The notes below the pieces were generated by a model, which saw nothing but the letters and a program-made list of their open reading frames with translations, had not been told where the DNA came from and searched no databases. A stretch of DNA of 64,000 nucleotides. It comes from Streptococcus oriscaviae. Its GTDB lineage: Bacteria; Bacillota; Bacilli; Lactobacillales; Streptococcaceae. Of the stretch, positions 8,246 to 17,684 are shown piece by piece. Within the stretch, counting starts at the first letter, position 1. Every line of letters begins with the position of its first letter. A program made the translations under genes and the position numbers. Where the stretch lies: positions 682,001 to 746,000 of the forward strand of contig NZ_CP073084.1 in the NCBI RefSeq assembly GCF_018137985.1. The letters are read 5' to 3'.

Positions 8246-10361
8246 GAGGCGCCACCAAGGTCAAGTTGACCTTCTCACGTTGCTCGTCTAGTTTATGAAC
8301 CCAGACGGTCACCAAGTCACCGACAGAAACCACTTGGCTTGGGTGCTTGATGAAGTTCTTGCTCATGTTGGAGATGTGGATGAGCCCGTCTTCATGAATA
8401 CCAATGTCCACAAAAGCTCCGAAGTCTACTACGTTGCGGACAACACCTTCCAGCTTCTGACCGATTTGTAGGTCTTTGAAGTCCAAGACATCCTGACGAA
8501 GGACAGGTGCCGCAAAGTCATCCCGCAAATCACGACCGGGCTTGAGTAAATCTGCGATGATGTCTTTCAAGGTTTCCTGACCGACACCAATCTTTTCTGC
8601 CGTGTCAACGATAGAAACCTGCTTCAATTTTTCCTGCGCAGCAGCATCTAAGTGGTCGATGTCTAAGAGTTCAAGTAGGTTCTCAACAGCCTTGTAAGAC
8701 TCTGGGTGCACGCCAGTATTGTCCAAAAAGTTCACTCCGTTTGGAATCCGCAAGAAACCGGCGGCCTGTTCAAAGGCCTTGTCCCCCAAACGAGGAACCT
8801 TTTTGAGTTGCTGACGTGAGGTCAAAGCCCCATTCTCCTCACGATACTTGACGATATTTTCCGAAATGGTCTTGTTGAGACCAGCCACATGAGCCAGAAG
8901 GGCAGGACTGGCGGTATTGACATTGACACCGACCTGGTTGACCACCGTGTCGACCACGAAGTCTAGACTTTCCGACAGGAGCTTCTGGTTGACATCGTGC
9001 TGGTACTGGCCGACACCGATGGACTTGGGATCAATTTTGACCAACTCAGCCAGAGGGTCTTGCAGACGGCGGGCAATGGAAATAGCAGAGCGTTTTTCGA
9101 CAGTCAGGTCTGGAAACTCTGCTCGAGCCAGTTCAGAAGCTGAGTAGACAGAGGCTCCGCTTTCATTGACGATAACGTAAGAAACAGCAGGAAAGTCCTT
9201 GAGTAAATCAGCAACGAAGGCTTCGGATTCCCGACTGGCCGTCCCATTTCCGATGGCAATGATTTCCACCTGATACTGACCAATCAAGGCTGCCAACTCT
9301 TCCTTGGCTTGGGCAATCTGGGACTGAGAAGCTGGCTTAACAGGATGAATAACCTGCGTGGTCAAGAGTTTACCAGTCTGATCCACCACTGCCAGCTTGG
9401 CACCTGTCCGAAAAGCAGGGTCAAAGCCCAGCACCATTTTTCCTTTTAAAGGCGGTACAAGAAGCAAGTTGCGCAGGTTATCTGAAAAGAGTGCAATAGC
9501 CCCTTCTTCTGCACTTTCCGTCAACTCTGTCCGAATGCGACGCTCCATGGCTGGAATAATTTTCTTCTTAACCGCCTGGTTGATGGCGTCTGCGATATAG
9601 GCATTTTTCTGCGGGAAACGCACTTCAAAGAAACGGACAATTTTGTCCAGATTGTGTTCAAAGCCGACTTTCAAGGCACCGATTTTCTCTCCACGGTTGA
9701 GAGCCAGTGTTCGATAGCCTTGCATTTTAGCCACTTTTTCGGAAAAATCATAGTAAATCTGGAAGACCAGCTTCTCATCTGCTGCTTGATCTTTTAACTC
9801 TGAATAAAGGCTGGAATTGGTTTGGATTTCATGATAGGTCCACGAACGAAGCTTGGTATCTTCAGAAATAGCTTCCACCAAAATATCGACTGCACCCGCT
9901 AAGCAGGACTCAACGGTATCAAAACCTTCACAGATAAAAGTCGCCGCTTGAGCTTCTAAATCAGCTACATTCTGCAAAATAAGACGTACCAGTGGGAAGA
10001 GGCCGGCCTCACGCGCCACCGTTGCCTTAGTGCGGCGTTTTTCCTTATAAGGCAGATAGAGTTCCTCCACATCTGCCAACTTTTCAGCTTCTTCAATGGC
10101 TTTTCGAAGTTGGTCTGTCAGTTTCCCCTGTTCTTCAATCTTGGCTAGGACTGTCGCCTTTCGGTCAGCTAGAGCTGTCAAAGACTTATCGAGGTCAATG
10201 ATGGACTTGATGGCTACCTCATCCAAATTGCCTGTCACCTCTTTGCGGTAACGAGCGATGAAGGGGATGGTATTGCCTTCTGCTGTCAAGGTCAGCACCG
10301 TATCAATTTGCTTTAAGCTAACGCCCAAATCTTGAGCAATTTTCATGTATTTTTCTTCCAT
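8232..10361 (-). CDS. tex: Tex family RNA-binding protein
   Basis: A 709-residue Tex protein, a nucleic-acid-binding factor linked to transcription and RNA metabolism. Domain order matches the family: N-terminal helical region (residues about 1-190), YqgF/RNase H-like domain around [16 protein letters not shown] (about 315-445), helix-hairpin-helix segments around [19 protein letters not shown] (about 475-560) and a C-terminal S1 domain around [20 protein letters not shown] (about 635-700). Length is normal. It is followed by overlapping sprT and preceded by a terminator from queT, so it starts its own transcription unit. Confidence 0.95.
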   Translation of the reverse strand: MEEKYMKIAQDLGVSLKQIDTVLTLTAEGNTIPFIARYRKEVTGNLDEVAIKSIIDLDKSLTALADRKATVLAKIEEQGKLTDQLRKAIEEAEKLADVEELYLPYKEKRRTKATVAREAGLFPLVRLILQNVADLEAQAATFICEGFDTVESCLAGAVDILVEAISEDTKLRSWTYHEIQTNSSLYSELKDQAADEKLVFQIYYDFSEKVAKMQGYRTLALNRGEKIGALKVGFEHNLDKIVRFFEVRFPQKNAYIADAINQAVKKKIIPAMERRIRTELTESAEEGAIALFSDNLRNLLLVPPLKGKMVLGFDPAFRTGAKLAVVDQTGKLLTTQVIHPVKPASQSQIAQAKEELAALIGQYQVEIIAIGNGTASRESEAFVADLLKDFPAVSYVIVNESGASVYSASELARAEFPDLTVEKRSAISIARRLQDPLAELVKIDPKSIGVGQYQHDVNQKLLSESLDFVVDTVVNQVGVNVNTASPALLAHVAGLNKTISENIVKYREENGALTSRQQLKKVPRLGDKAFEQAAGFLRIPNGVNFLDNTGVHPESYKAVENLLELLDIDHLDAAAQEKLKQVSIVDTAEKIGVGQETLKDIIADLLKPGRDLRDDFAAPVLRQDVLDFKDLQIGQKLEGVVRNVVDFGAFVDIGIHEDGLIHISNMSKNFIKHPSQVVSVGDLVTVWVHKLDEQREKVNLTLVAPRESH

Positions 10362-10408
10362 AGGCTTTATTATACCACGCTTTCAGATGAATTGAAATGC
10401 CGGATAAG

Positions 10409-10430
10409 AAAAAAGCACCTCACGGTGCCG
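10409..10430 (-). terminator. Terminator after queT
   Basis: Short GC-rich hairpin GCACC/GGTGC followed by TTTTTTC on the minus strand, between queT and tex. Confidence 0.7.
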
Positions 10431-10446
10431 CCTCCCAGTATAGACC

Positions 10447-10962
10447 TTAACGTTTCAAGTCAATATGCTTGGATAATTTGTCGATGATAACAGCTCCTAT
10501 GAGCAGTGAGAGCAATTCTCCCCCCGCTGTTGTCAGCCAAGTTGTAAAGAAAGGTAAATCGTAGAGAACCTTTAACTCCAAGGCAATGGTGAACATGCTA
10601 GCTGAAAAGAAAAGGGAAAAATACAGAAAAGCCTTATTGACCAAACCGCCCAGAAGATAGTCCTTCTGGTAACGTTCAAAGAGCATGACCCCAAGTGTGA
10701 CAAAAACTAGGGTCGAAAGGCCGCCAACAAAAAGGTCCACAATTCCAAAACCAATCAGATTAGAAATCATACAGCCAATAGTTACACCAATGATGTACTT
10801 ACGGTTGTAGAAGGCTAAAAAATTAAGCATTTCTGACAGACGGAACTGGATGGCTCCGAAGGAAATAGCATTGAGTGGGGGTGTCAGAGTCAGGGCCACA
10901 TAAATGGCCGCAACAAGGGCGATGTCCGTCATATCACGGGCAGTGAGTTTTTCTATTTTCAT
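10447..10962 (-). CDS. queT: Queuosine precursor transporter QueT
   Basis: Predicted S component of an ECF transporter for queuosine precursors (preQ0/preQ1), 171 residues with about five hydrophobic helices. The start chosen is the ATG at 10960-10962 (MKIEKLTARDMTDIALVAAIY), which has an AAAGGAGAA RBS formed by the 3' end of a preQ1-II riboswitch. A longer open frame back to 11124 would put the riboswitch inside the coding region and is rejected. Family motifs include TPPLNAISFGAIQFRLSE. The riboswitch strongly supports the substrate assignment. Confidence 0.95.
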   Translation of the reverse strand: MKIEKLTARDMTDIALVAAIYVALTLTPPLNAISFGAIQFRLSEMLNFLAFYNRKYIIGVTIGCMISNLIGFGIVDLFVGGLSTLVFVTLGVMLFERYQKDYLLGGLVNKAFLYFSLFFSASMFTIALELKVLYDLPFFTTWLTTAGGELLSLLIGAVIIDKLSKHIDLKR

Positions 10963-10965
10963 GTG

Positions 10966-11024
10966 TTCTCCTTTGGCGGCTATACCGCTTGTAATATGCT
11001 TGGCTAAAGGGAGGAAGTGCCAAG
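10966..11024 (-). ncRNA. preQ1-II riboswitch (COG4708 motif)
   Basis: Read on the minus strand this 59-nt segment has the preQ1-II architecture: a hairpin whose arms are CTTGGC and GCCAAG around a pyrimidine-rich loop, then CATATTACAAG, a GCGG/CCGC hairpin and the tail CAAAGGAGAA that carries the Shine-Dalgarno sequence of queT. The AAAGGAG tail is known to pair in the ligand-bound pseudoknot, hiding the RBS and lowering translation. The class is known from Streptococcaceae upstream of this gene family. A second hairpin (GTTGCTG/CAGCAAC) lies just 5' of it, between promoter and riboswitch. Confidence 0.93.
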
Positions 11025-11052
11025 GGTTGCTGCAAACACAGCAACGTTGACA

Positions 11053-11064
11053 AGTATAGCATAT
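11053..11064 (-). promoter_or_regulatory. Probable queT promoter -10 region
   Basis: TATGCTATACT on the minus strand just upstream of the queT leader; TATACT is a good -10. The -35 is weak (T-rich). The divergent gtrA-like gene starts only about 30 bp away, so the two promoters share this short interval. Confidence 0.5.
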
Positions 11065-11091
11065 TTTTGAAAAAAATGATAGACTAGAGAC

Positions 11092-11529
11092 ATGAAAAAT
11101 CGTATTATGAAACTTTTCCAGCATGAAGTCGTCCTGTACTTAATCGCTGGAGTAGCCACCACTATCGTTTATTTTGCAGTCCGAATGGGGCTCTTTTTCC
11201 TCATTTCAGATGTTGTGACTGTCACGCTAATCGCCAATTCCTTGGCTATCCTCTTTGCTTTTTGGGTCAACGACCGCTTTGTTTTCAAACAAGTGACTAA
11301 GGGCTGGCCCCTACGTCTGGTCAAATTTACCTCTGCACGCCTGGCAACTCTATTTTTAGATGTAGCACTTGCCTGGCTCTTAGTGGATAGTTTCCCTCAA
11401 CTGATTGGTCAATTTGTTAACAACAATATTCAAATGGTCAATGCGGTGGCAGCCTTAATTGGACAGGTTCTCATCATGGTCAGCAACTATTTCCTAAGTA
11501 AGTTTTTTGTATTTAAAGATAAAAAATAG
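11092..11529 (+). CDS. GtrA family membrane protein
   Basis: A 145-residue protein with four hydrophobic helices typical of GtrA-like proteins, which are small membrane proteins thought to help move lipid-linked sugars or teichoic-acid precursors. The motif FWVNDRFVFKQ after helix 2 and NYFLSKFFVFKDKK at the end match the family pattern (N.... F.F). It is transcribed divergently from queT and ends at a strong bidirectional terminator. The transported substrate cannot be told from sequence. Confidence 0.85.
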   Translation: MKNRIMKLFQHEVVLYLIAGVATTIVYFAVRMGLFFLISDVVTVTLIANSLAILFAFWVNDRFVFKQVTKGWPLRLVKFTSARLATLFLDVALAWLLVDSFPQLIGQFVNNNIQMVNAVAALIGQVLIMVSNYFLSKFFVFKDKK

Positions 11530-11550
11530 GTTGTGCTCAACCTATTTTTT
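11521..11550. terminator. Bidirectional terminator
   Basis: Perfect 13-bp stem AAAAAATAGGTTG/CAACCTATTTTTT with loop TGCT between the convergent gtrA-like and brkB-like genes. It overlaps the stop codons of both. Confidence 0.88.
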
Positions 11551-12477
11551 ATTAGTTTCCGTATCAATGTCTGTAAAGCGGGCTTTTATCCGATTGAGCA
11601 CCGTCACAACATCCCCATGTCTGGCGTGAAACTCCTCCACATGCAGGCTCTGGACAGTCGCATTTAATACCGCTCCCATAATCAGGACATTGGCCATGAA
11701 GATGAACCAGAGCATGAGAACCAGAAAGAGGACCGATGTTACAAAACGAAAGTCAATCAATCGATTGGCGTACACTTCTACATAAAAACCAAAGATCTTG
11801 CCCACCGTTCCCATGACTACCATGACAAAAATTGCTCCCGGGAGAATGTAACGGATTTTCTTGATTCGCACATTAGGCAGGAAAAAATAGAGCATCAGCA
11901 GAGAGAGAAAGAGGGAGAGGTAGACAGCAGGCTCACTCTGATTGATAAGGGTTTTTACAATCCCTTGATCCAACTGGATGAATCGTTGCAGCATTTGAAG
12001 CAGGGTCTTACCAAAAGCAATCATCAGAACACTGAGGGTGATGATAAGCTGAAGGCCAATCCCTAAAAAGATACCAACAATTCGACTGATAATAAAATCC
12101 CGGTGCCGATCCACGCCATAGGCCTTATTGACCGCTTTTTGCAGAACGGTCATACTCCGAGAAATGGTCCAAAGGGTCGTTGCGATAGAGAAACCTAACC
12201 AAGAACTAGACGGTTGGGTCAGGACAGAAATCACCAAACTAGAAACCTTCGGATAGAGTTGCTCTGGAAATATATCCTTGAGCATCGGCAAAAATTGCTC
12301 TGCATCAATGTTTAAAAAAGGCAGTAGGTTGGCCAGTGTCATCAATATGGGAAAGATGGAGATGATGAGGTAGTAGGCTACTGCTACCGCTGTGACATCC
12401 AACTCAGCCGACCGGTAAAATGAAAAGAAGGTTGAGAAAAAATAGCGAACCTTGGCAAACCATGTCTGTTTCTCCAT
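11542..12477 (-). CDS. YihY/BrkB family membrane protein
   Basis: A 311-residue integral membrane protein with about six predicted helices. The family landmark YYLIISIFPILMTLANLLPF (about residues 35-54) and the central motif TLWTISRSMTVLQKAVNKAYG (about 103-123) are present. YihY/BrkB proteins are widespread, formerly called ribonuclease BN; that enzyme name is an old misassignment and the function is unknown. It lies 29 bp downstream of map on the same strand and may be cotranscribed. Confidence 0.9.
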   Translation of the reverse strand: MEKQTWFAKVRYFFSTFFSFYRSAELDVTAVAVAYYLIISIFPILMTLANLLPFLNIDAEQFLPMLKDIFPEQLYPKVSSLVISVLTQPSSSWLGFSIATTLWTISRSMTVLQKAVNKAYGVDRHRDFIISRIVGIFLGIGLQLIITLSVLMIAFGKTLLQMLQRFIQLDQGIVKTLINQSEPAVYLSLFLSLLMLYFFLPNVRIKKIRYILPGAIFVMVVMGTVGKIFGFYVEVYANRLIDFRFVTSVLFLVLMLWFIFMANVLIMGAVLNATVQSLHVEEFHARHGDVVTVLNRIKARFTDIDTETNKK

Positions 12478-12506
12478 TTTCCTCCTCCTTCTTTTTCCTT
12501 TAAACC

Positions 12507-13367
12507 TTAGTAAGTTCCTTCATCTCCCTGACTAGTCAGGATACGGGGGCCATCCTTGGTAATCACAAATTGGTGTTCATACTGACAGGACAAACCGCCA
12601 TCAAGGGTCTTATGGGCCCAGCCTGTCTTTTCATCCGTGTCAATTTCCCAAGTGCCTGTATTGATCATCGGCTCGATTGTCAAGACCATGCCTTCACGCA
12701 AGCGAAGGCCACGGCCTGCTTTTCCATAGTGCGGAACCATAGGCTCCTCATGGAAGGTTGGGCCAACACCATGGCCAACCAAGTCACGCACCACTCCGTA
12801 ACCAAGTCCTTCAGCGTATTCCTGAATTGCTGCACCAATATCACCAATTCGATTACCAACGACCGCCTGCTCAATACCACGGTAAAGGCATTCTTTGGTG
12901 ACATCCATAAGCTTTTGCACTTCTTCAGAAACTTGACCCACTGCGTAGGCCCAGCAAGAATCCGCCACACCACCACGATAGGTTTGGGTGTGCTTTTTCA
13001 TCAAGGCAACATTGTTAAAGTTTAATGTTGAAACATCTAATACAGCCTTGTCAAGCGGTTCACTTAAAACCATGTCCACCTTGAGCAAGTCACCTTCTTT
13101 TAATTTGTAATGCCGTGGAAAGGCGTGGGCCACTTCATCGTTAATGCCGCAACAAGTCGCATAAGGATAGTCCATGAGATGACCATCTACCCCAATTTGC
13201 AGGGGAAGGACATTTTCTTCCTTGCAACGTTTGCGAACATACTCTTCAACTTCCCACAAGTCCAAGCCCGGCTTAACCAAATTGCGCAGGCCGATATGAA
13301 TACTAGCAAGAACATCTCCTGCCCGATCCATCGCTTCAATTTCTCTTTGTGATTTAATCGTAATCAT
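12507..13367 (-). CDS. map: Methionine aminopeptidase type I
   Basis: Removes the initiator methionine from nascent proteins; cytoplasmic dimetal enzyme. The 286-residue length with an internal insertion is the streptococcal form. Metal ligands can be followed: DMVLSEPLDKAVLDVS region (about residues 98-113), the HGVGPTFHEEP histidine segment (about 204-214) and the glutamates in LTIEPMINTG (about 233-242) and YEHQF near the end. It begins one base from the GNAT gene and may share its transcript. Confidence 0.96.
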   Translation of the reverse strand: MITIKSQREIEAMDRAGDVLASIHIGLRNLVKPGLDLWEVEEYVRKRCKEENVLPLQIGVDGHLMDYPYATCCGINDEVAHAFPRHYKLKEGDLLKVDMVLSEPLDKAVLDVSTLNFNNVALMKKHTQTYRGGVADSCWAYAVGQVSEEVQKLMDVTKECLYRGIEQAVVGNRIGDIGAAIQEYAEGLGYGVVRDLVGHGVGPTFHEEPMVPHYGKAGRGLRLREGMVLTIEPMINTGTWEIDTDEKTGWAHKTLDGGLSCQYEHQFVITKDGPRILTSQGDEGTY

Positions 13368-13368
13368 T

Positions 13369-13935
13369 CTACTCCTCGTACATTTCTAACCTGAATTCTT
13401 TTTTATGGAGAGCAAATTGGCAATAATCCCTCATCTTGTGACTGTAACGATCGCTCCCACGATAACGGCGTATTAGTTTGAAACCGGCTTTCTGAGCCAC
13501 CTGCTGACTAGCAATGTTCTCCAGATGCGCAATAAGAACCAGCTGTTGAAGCCCCAATTCTTCAAAGGATAAATAAACTAGATTTTTCAAGGCTTCTGTC
13601 ATCAGCCCCTGTCCCCAAAAATCTTGATGGAGAAAATAACCAATCTCTGCCAGTCGTCTGGTTTCATCTATTTTTTCAAGACGAATAGCGCCTATCATCT
13701 GCCTTGTTTTCTTATCCTCCAATGCCCAAATTCCAAGCGGTGCCTTCATAAACAGCTGAACCAAGATTTCCTGACTCTCCCCAACTTCCTTACTTCCAGG
13801 AAAGATAAAGGCTAGGTTGGAGGGATTGGATACAATAGCATGAAAATCATTTACATCTTCAAAAACGAAGGGGCGAAACAGCAAGCGGTCGCTTTCAAAG
13901 GTCGCAAAAGCTGCCAAGTCTTTCCAAATTGTCAT
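13369..13935 (-). CDS. GNAT family acetyltransferase, RimJ/RimL-like
   Basis: A 188-residue N-acetyltransferase of the RimJ/RimL type, which acetylates N-termini or small amines with acetyl-CoA. Visible motifs are ESDRLLFRPFVFEDVNDF at the start, the acetyl-CoA loop region EIGYFLHQDFWGQGLMTEAL (about residues 110-129) and HLENIASQQVAQKAGFKLI near the end. An upstream ATG at 13960-13962 lies in the loop of a hairpin that follows murA, so the ATG at 13933-13935 (MTIWKDL) is preferred. The acceptor substrate is unknown. Confidence 0.82.
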   Translation of the reverse strand: MTIWKDLAAFATFESDRLLFRPFVFEDVNDFHAIVSNPSNLAFIFPGSKEVGESQEILVQLFMKAPLGIWALEDKKTRQMIGAIRLEKIDETRRLAEIGYFLHQDFWGQGLMTEALKNLVYLSFEELGLQQLVLIAHLENIASQQVAQKAGFKLIRRYRGSDRYSHKMRDYCQFALHKKEFRLEMYEE

Positions 13936-13944
13936 CGTTCTTAC

Positions 13945-13977
13945 CAAGAGGCTGGAACACATGATTCCAGCCTCAGT
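13945..13977 (-). terminator. Hairpin between murA and the GNAT gene
   Basis: Perfect 10-bp stem GAGGCTGGAA/TTCCAGCCTC with a 7-base loop on the minus strand. The following T-run is poor (TTGGTAAG), so it may be a partial terminator that lets some murA transcripts continue. Confidence 0.6.
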
Positions 13978-14004
13978 TTGTTTTCTTTGTTTCTAGGTAT
14001 GAGC

Positions 14005-15264
14005 TTACTCTTCTACCAGCTGGATGTCAGCACCTAATTCTGTCAACTTTTCAATAATGTTGGAATAGCCGCGTAGGATGAACTCGATATTTGTAATCTC
14101 TGTTCGACCTTCTGCCATCAAGCCTGCAATGACCATCGCCGCTCCTGCTCGCAGGTCAGTCGCCTTAACGGCTGTACCTCTCAGATGACTTGGACCCTTG
14201 TAGGCAATGCGATTCCCCCGTGTTTGAATGTCTGCTCCGAGATTGGCTAATTCTTGGACATGTCCAACACGTTTCTCATAGATGGTATCGGTAATGTAGC
14301 CACTTCCTGTTGCTTTTAACAGAAGCGGGGTAATCGGCTGCTGCAGGTCGGTCGCAAATCCAGGATAAGGGGAAGTCTTGATGCTGACTGCTTTCAACTT
14401 ATCCTGCTTTTCTACAAAAACAGCATCTTCCGAAACCGTCATCCGAACACCCATCTCTTCGAGTTTAGCAATGTAGCTTTCCAAGTGCTCATAAAGAACG
14501 TTGTCAATCTGAATTCCTTCGCCGACAGCAGCTGCAAGAGCTATATAGGTGCCAGCTTCAATACGGTCTGGAATAACCTGATGACGGGTTCCGTGAAGGT
14601 TTTCAACTCCGTCAATAGTGATAATGTCCGTTCCAGCGCCACGAATGCGGGCTCCCATATTGTTCAAAAGAGTTGCCACATCGATAATCTCTGGCTCGCG
14701 CGCAGCATTTTCAATAACCGTTCGCCCTTCAGCCTTAACAGCTGCCAAAATGGTATTGATGGTTGCTCCAACACTGACTGTATCCATGTAGATATGGGCT
14801 CCATGAATTCGCTGCCCTTCCGTAGAAAGACGCATGTTTTGCCCTTCATAGGTCACGCGAGCACCCATGGCTTCAAAAGCTTTGAGGTGCAAGTCGATCG
14901 GTCGTGGTCCCAAGTCGCAACCACCCGGCAAACCGACAACTGCCTGTCCGAAACGGCCTAAAAGAGAGCCGTAAAAATAGTAAGAAGCACGCAGGCTATT
15001 GATTTTCCCAAACGGCATTGGCATATCTTGCACACCTCTTGGGTCAATTTCAAGGGTTTCACCCTGACGTGTAACAGTGGCCCCCATTGTTTCCATAATA
15101 TCAATCAAACTATCCACGTCTGAGATGGCTGGCACACCGTCCAAAGTAACGATTCCATCTGCCAGAATAATTGCAGGAATCAGCGCCACCACTGAATTTT
15201 TTGCCCCGCTAACCGTCACTCGTCCTTTCAAGGAGCGACCGCCATTTATTACGATTTTTCTCAT
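14005..15264 (-). CDS. murA: UDP-N-acetylglucosamine 1-carboxyvinyltransferase
   Basis: First committed enzyme of peptidoglycan synthesis: adds enolpyruvate from PEP to UDP-GlcNAc; target of fosfomycin. The 419-residue protein begins with the conserved [21 protein letters not shown] and has the catalytic-cysteine loop [19 protein letters not shown] (about residues 113-131). Firmicutes often carry two paralogues (MurA and MurZ); which one this is cannot be settled here. A -10 (TACAAT) lies about 45 bp upstream. It is followed by the hairpin and the GNAT gene. Confidence 0.95.
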   Translation of the reverse strand: MRKIVINGGRSLKGRVTVSGAKNSVVALIPAIILADGIVTLDGVPAISDVDSLIDIMETMGATVTRQGETLEIDPRGVQDMPMPFGKINSLRASYYFYGSLLGRFGQAVVGLPGGCDLGPRPIDLHLKAFEAMGARVTYEGQNMRLSTEGQRIHGAHIYMDTVSVGATINTILAAVKAEGRTVIENAAREPEIIDVATLLNNMGARIRGAGTDIITIDGVENLHGTRHQVIPDRIEAGTYIALAAAVGEGIQIDNVLYEHLESYIAKLEEMGVRMTVSEDAVFVEKQDKLKAVSIKTSPYPGFATDLQQPITPLLLKATGSGYITDTIYEKRVGHVQELANLGADIQTRGNRIAYKGPSHLRGTAVKATDLRAGAAMVIAGLMAEGRTEITNIEFILRGYSNIIEKLTELGADIQLVEE

Positions 15265-15423
15265 ACTTTCATATCACTTTCACATTTTTGCCGATAGACA
15301 TACAGCTCATTGTATCATATTTGGTAAGAAATTGCTAGTAGAGTTATTCTAATAAACGGTTGGGCTTGTTCCTAAACCGTTCAAATCCGTTTTCCGCTGT
15401 CACAGTTTTTACTTGTCCAGTTC

Positions 15424-15452
15424 TTGTCCTAAATAACAAAGTATGCTATATT
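15424..15452 (+). promoter_or_regulatory. Promoter of the YiaA/B-like gene
   Basis: TTGTCC (15424-15429), 17-bp spacer, TATATT (15447-15452), about 30 bp before the ATG at 15482, which has RBS TTAGGAGAT. Confidence 0.65.
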
Positions 15453-15481
15453 AGCATAAATATAAAATTAGGAGATTTCTT

Positions 15482-15754
15482 ATGAACAAAGTTAAAAAGA
15501 AAGTTTATCGCAACACACCCGCCTTTACCATGATGGCTTGGGGTTCCTTTATCTTCTTTGTTTCCTTGATTTTGATTGGTCTTTACACATTAAAAGAACC
15601 ATTGATGGTCAAGGGTTATTACTTGATGGGGTCTGTTGGTTTGATTTCCTCTTCCTTTACCCTATCAAAAGTTATTCGTGACAACCAAGAAGACGAAGAC
15701 AATTACAACAGCTTCTTACAAGATGTTGTTGCTAAGGACGAACAAGCAAAATAA
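15482..15754 (+). CDS. YiaA/YiaB two-helix membrane protein
   Basis: A 90-residue protein with two transmembrane helices (about residues 18-38 and 46-66). The segment VKGYYLMGSVGLISSSFTLSK followed by RDN matches the YiaAB two-helix family, small inner-membrane proteins of unknown function. The C-terminal 25 residues are acidic and soluble. The gene is monocistronic, with its own promoter and a bidirectional terminator. It may also be found annotated under a DUF number in streptococci. Confidence 0.75.
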   Translation: MNKVKKKVYRNTPAFTMMAWGSFIFFVSLILIGLYTLKEPLMVKGYYLMGSVGLISSSFTLSKVIRDNQEDEDNYNSFLQDVVAKDEQAK

Positions 15755-15760
15755 GCACGA

Positions 15761-15798
15761 AAAACAGGTCTGAGGTCATATCCTCAAACCTGTTTTAT
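15761..15798. terminator. Bidirectional terminator
   Basis: Arms AAAACAGGTCTGAGG and CCTCAAACCTGTTTT (one mismatch) with a 6-base loop and T-runs on both sides, between convergent genes. Confidence 0.8.
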
Positions 15799-16748
15799 TT
15801 TTTACTATCAGATTTTATGTCTTCCTCCGCCTTGTATTGTAGACATTTTTCCTTAAATTGATTATCCAATTGTGCAATATCTTGGAGGATGTCTGCGAGC
15901 GAGGTGTAATCCTCCCGCAAGCTAGCCAAATGTGCCTGCCCGAACAGGTCAGCCATCTTTTCTTTCAAGACTGCTCTTTCAAGATCGTATTTTAGGAGGA
16001 AATGACTCAGATAATTGCTTCTTGCAGATGCTAATCTGAATGAAAAGAAGTCATGCAGTTGCTTTTGTTGCAAATTAAGACCATGGCTTCGAATAGAGTC
16101 TGCATAGGCTTCTATCACATTGCTTTGACCAGATTCGTAGCGCTCTTTCATAGTTAGAGAGAGTTTATGGTAAATCTCCACTAGACTTGGAGTTTCCACT
16201 CGCAGCAAATTCCCCCACATGGAAAAGGAACCTCTCTTATAAGCGATTGATTCTGCCTGCCAGGCGGGCAAGAAATCAGTAAAATTCATCTGCATGCAGG
16301 GATAGCCGGCTGGGTCATGGAGAAAGAGTTCATCCCCAATCAAATCATAGATGGTGACAAAATGATCTACCCCTTTTAGATATCCATGATTGGGGTTGTA
16401 GGTCAGATGCCCCATATCCAGAGGACCGACAATGACGGGACCGTTTTTCAATAAAGAAGCCAAGCTTTCTTTTATGTTGACGACATCCATCTCATCAGAA
16501 GGTTTCAAGTAATGTTCGTCATATTCAAATCCTAGCATTTGTAAACAGTTGCTAATCGAAATATCTGGTTCACCATTGTCAAAGAAAACAAGGGGATGCT
16601 TTGGGTCATCGTTTAGAAAGTTTGCCTCGTTTCCCATAGCCATCAAGGCTTCCAAATAGGGAGGTTGGAAATCATAGCCACAGGCATGCAGGACCATGGC
16701 CACCGAATGTGTATAGCAGAGGGGAATATCCCCGTAGTAAAGCTGCAT
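15795..16748 (-). CDS. Papain-fold (C39/BtrH-like) protein of unknown function
   Basis: A 317-residue protein. The N-terminal 160 residues have the layout of the C39/BtrH N-terminal fold: a cysteine at PLCYTHSVAMVLHACGYDF (about residues 8-26), a histidine at GVDHFVTIYDL (about 123-133) and an aspartate at LFLHDPAGYPCMQM (about 137-150), a plausible Cys-His-Asp triad. The C-terminal half is helical and charged and ends with lysines. The ATG at 16746-16748 has RBS GGAAGGAGCG and is chosen over one 13 codons upstream. It follows an AraC/GyrI regulator by 17 bp, likely one operon. It could be an acyltransferase or amide-cleaving enzyme; no substrate is evident. Confidence 0.7.
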   Translation of the reverse strand: MQLYYGDIPLCYTHSVAMVLHACGYDFQPPYLEALMAMGNEANFLNDDPKHPLVFFDNGEPDISISNCLQMLGFEYDEHYLKPSDEMDVVNIKESLASLLKNGPVIVGPLDMGHLTYNPNHGYLKGVDHFVTIYDLIGDELFLHDPAGYPCMQMNFTDFLPAWQAESIAYKRGSFSMWGNLLRVETPSLVEIYHKLSLTMKERYESGQSNVIEAYADSIRSHGLNLQQKQLHDFFSFRLASARSNYLSHFLLKYDLERAVLKEKMADLFGQAHLASLREDYTSLADILQDIAQLDNQFKEKCLQYKAEEDIKSDSKK

Positions 16749-16765
16749 GTGTATCGCTCCTTCCT

Positions 16766-17608
16766 TTATTTGACAATGGGAATCCAAAGCTCCATTTCGT
16801 AGTCAGGGCTATCCATCTCTCCTTCTGCATAGACTTCAAAGTCTGGAGCTCCAGAATGGCGATAGCCTGTTTCAGGGAAAAACACTTCCAAAACATACTT
16901 CCAAGCTTGATGAATGGAACCCGGAATAGGACCTTTAACTGGGATGATGGCATATTCTGCTGGCTCGATTTCCATGATAGTCAGACCCAGTGCTTTGGCT
17001 TTTCTCTGATCAGTCACATCATAGCCAGCCATGTAATTGATGATTTCCCCTTCTTTGACATCTGAGCAGATACCATAAGATTGGCCATTCCCAAGACTGG
17101 CCAAGGTTTCAAGAGACTGTTCTTCAAAAAGCTGATTCCAAGCAGAGGGGCAAAGACTATTGTCAATGGCTTCTAGCAGGATGCCAGCCACAGCAAAGGC
17201 TGATTTTTGTGCAATTTTGATATCCATATTTTTTCCTCCTGTGATTTTCAAGGATAGTTGCAGGGGCGGGAAAACCTTATAGGCACTTCCGCCTCTGACC
17301 TGAGAAGGTGTCACACCGTGAAACTTTTTGAAGGCCGCACTAAAGGCATCGGCCGAATCGTAGCCATATGTTAGAGCGATGTCAATAATCTTGGCAGATG
17401 TTTGGGTTAAATCATGGACAGCTTGCGAAAGTCTGCGATTTCTCAGGTATTCTGCCAAGGTCATATCCGCCAAAATGGAGAACATTCTGCTGAACATGGC
17501 ATAGGGATAGCCAGACAGCTGCTGGATTTTCTTCGGATCCATTTCCGAATCCAGAACAGTCTCCAAATACTTCATGGTTTGATTAAACTGATGCATCATC
17601 TTCCTCAC
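16766..17608 (-). CDS. AraC family regulator with GyrI-like effector domain
   Basis: A 280-residue transcription factor. Residues about 10-108 form the AraC double helix-turn-helix (MFSRMFSILADMTLAEYLRNRRLSQ, then IIDIALTYGYDSADAFSAAFKKFHGVTPSQVR). Residues about 125-280 form a GyrI-like/effector-binding domain with the typical SIHQAWKYVLEVFFPETGY and final YEMELWIPI. Such proteins (Rob/SoxS/BmrR-like) bind hydrophobic or drug-like ligands. It precedes the C39-like gene closely, so it may control that gene. The ligand is unknown. Confidence 0.87.
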   Translation of the reverse strand: MRKMMHQFNQTMKYLETVLDSEMDPKKIQQLSGYPYAMFSRMFSILADMTLAEYLRNRRLSQAVHDLTQTSAKIIDIALTYGYDSADAFSAAFKKFHGVTPSQVRGGSAYKVFPPLQLSLKITGGKNMDIKIAQKSAFAVAGILLEAIDNSLCPSAWNQLFEEQSLETLASLGNGQSYGICSDVKEGEIINYMAGYDVTDQRKAKALGLTIMEIEPAEYAIIPVKGPIPGSIHQAWKYVLEVFFPETGYRHSGAPDFEVYAEGEMDSPDYEMELWIPIVK

Positions 17609-17684
17609 CTCTCATAGACAGTATAACAGAAATCAGATGGGCCCGCCCCAGAATTTTTGAACAAAGATAATGGGGTTCTTTTTG

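Noticed and set aside
10963-11124. N-terminal extension of QueT
   Set aside because: It would translate the preQ1-II riboswitch and its promoter; the ATG at 10960-10962 has the riboswitch-borne RBS.
14485-14961. 158-codon frame opposite murA
   Set aside because: Antisense shadow of a clear enzyme gene, no RBS, no recognisable protein pattern.
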